A DNA stretch of 11,854 nucleotides from an uncultured Planctomycetaceae bacterium (GTDB taxonomy: Bacteria; Planctomycetota; Planctomycetia; Pirellulales; Pirellulaceae): positions 1 through 11,854 of the forward strand of contig CAIYOB010001611.1 of NCBI GenBank assembly GCA_903927685.1. Direction: 5' to 3'. Positions 11,562-11,854 of this stretch are shown in pieces (the first letter of the stretch is position 1; every line of letters starts with the position of its first letter). The notes below the pieces were generated by a model. It saw nothing but the letters and a program-made list of their open reading frames with translations. It searched no databases and had not been told where the DNA came from. The translations under genes were made by a program, and so were the position numbers.

Positions 11562-11582
11562 CCGCCTTGACCGGCGCGTTCC

Positions 11583-11605
11583 GCTGCGGTACGTTGCTGC
11601 GTACG
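11583..11605. repeat. Near-perfect direct repeat containing a small inverted repeat
   Basis: GCTGCGGTACG (11583-11593) and GCTGCGTACG (11596-11605) differ by one missing G. The same stretch holds GTACG (11589-11593) and CGTAC (11600-11604), an inverted repeat around a six-base loop. It lies 56-78 bases before the ATG at 11661, where a promoter or operator would be expected. Confidence 0.55.
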
Positions 11606-11628
11606 GCTGTCGGCCGGGTGGGGCGCTC

Positions 11629-11640
11629 CTGCCGCGGCAG
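11629..11640. promoter_or_regulatory. 12-bp perfect palindrome, possible operator
   Basis: CTGCCGCGGCAG is its own reverse complement and ends 20 bases before the ATG at 11661. A dimeric repressor site is possible, but GC-rich palindromes of this size also arise by chance. Function is inference. Confidence 0.35.
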
Positions 11641-11660
11641 CTGGCCCGGGGACAGAAGGC

Positions 11661-11854
11661 ATGGCCAGCGACCATGAGAGTATCGAGGCAGCGATCCTCG
11701 CGCGTCACCGATTCCAGCGGCGGCTGAGCGAGCAGCGGACGCCCGGCGAGCGGTTGGCCGAGTTGGCCAGGCTCCAGCAGGCATCATTCCACCTGCTGCG
11801 TGAATCGCCGCACGGATACGAGCATTTCCTTCGGAGAAACCTGGAATCCCGCCG
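11661..11854 (+). CDS. Start of a small helical protein, truncated by the window end
   Basis: An open frame runs from ATG 11661 to the window edge without a stop (64 full codons). It starts MASDHESIEAAILARHRFQ and continues with charged amphipathic stretches such as GERLAELARLQQASFHLL, then GYEHFLRRNL. Composition is Glu/Arg/Leu-rich with no signal peptide or membrane segment, so a soluble mostly helical protein is expected. It resembles, from memory, short hypothetical proteins of planctomycetes with an ERL...LQ...LL..SP.GY..F.RRNL pattern; I cannot name a function. Such small helical proteins are sometimes DNA-binding antitoxins, but nothing seen here proves that. Shine-Dalgarno support is weak: AGAAGG at 11654-11659 is only one base from the ATG. 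The gene is divergent from the kinase fusion, with 343 bases between the two starts. Confidence 0.65.
   Translation, partial: MASDHESIEAAILARHRFQRRLSEQRTPGERLAELARLQQASFHLLRESPHGYEHFLRRNLESR

Noticed and set aside
11140..11727. 195-residue + strand frame across the divergent region
   Set aside because: It is antisense to the kinase N-terminus, Arg/Ser-rich, and overlaps the better-supported gene at 11661 in a different frame.
10612..11787. 391-residue minus-strand frame overlapping the kinase N-terminus
   Set aside because: It is a shifted-frame shadow of the kinase gene, Ser/Arg/Pro-rich and without domain motifs.

Overview
The window looks like a chromosomal segment from a high-GC planctomycete, most likely of the Pirellulales type. 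That is an inference. It rests on the GC-rich third codon positions and on one very large protein that joins a Ser/Thr kinase, a STAND-type ATPase, a transmembrane helix and a C-terminal formylglycine-generating-enzyme (FGE)-like domain, an architecture characteristic of that phylum. No rRNA, tRNA, CRISPR array, transposase or phage gene is visible.

Layout: bases 1-153 are a leader holding a GC-rich hairpin. Bases 157-3858 (+) encode a full-length cobalamin-dependent methionine synthase (MetH) with all its catalytic residues. Bases 3859-4172 are non-coding and carry a short inverted repeat just after metH. Bases 4173-5048 (+) encode a small secreted protein of unknown function. Its tail appears frameshifted: the -1 frame carries a much more protein-like acidic Tyr/Pro-rich end that stops at 4960. 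Bases 5000-11317 (-) encode the roughly 2,100-residue kinase-ATPase-FGE-like receptor, convergent with the secreted protein. Bases 11318-11660 form a divergent promoter region unusually rich in short tandem duplications, plus a 12-bp perfect palindrome. Bases 11661-11854 (+) hold the start of a small helical protein cut off by the window edge.

The genes do not form one operon. metH is an isolated housekeeping gene. The large minus-strand gene is the accessory element of interest. Its kinase and ATPase modules are predicted to be cytoplasmic. A single membrane helix separates them from a long repeat region and a C-terminal FGE-like domain that lacks the catalytic cysteine pair, so it probably binds a ligand instead of oxidising cysteines. 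The simplest reading is a one-protein transmembrane sensor/signal transducer, possibly a conflict or stress system. The divergent small gene shares its regulatory region and could be co-regulated, but nothing in the window proves this.
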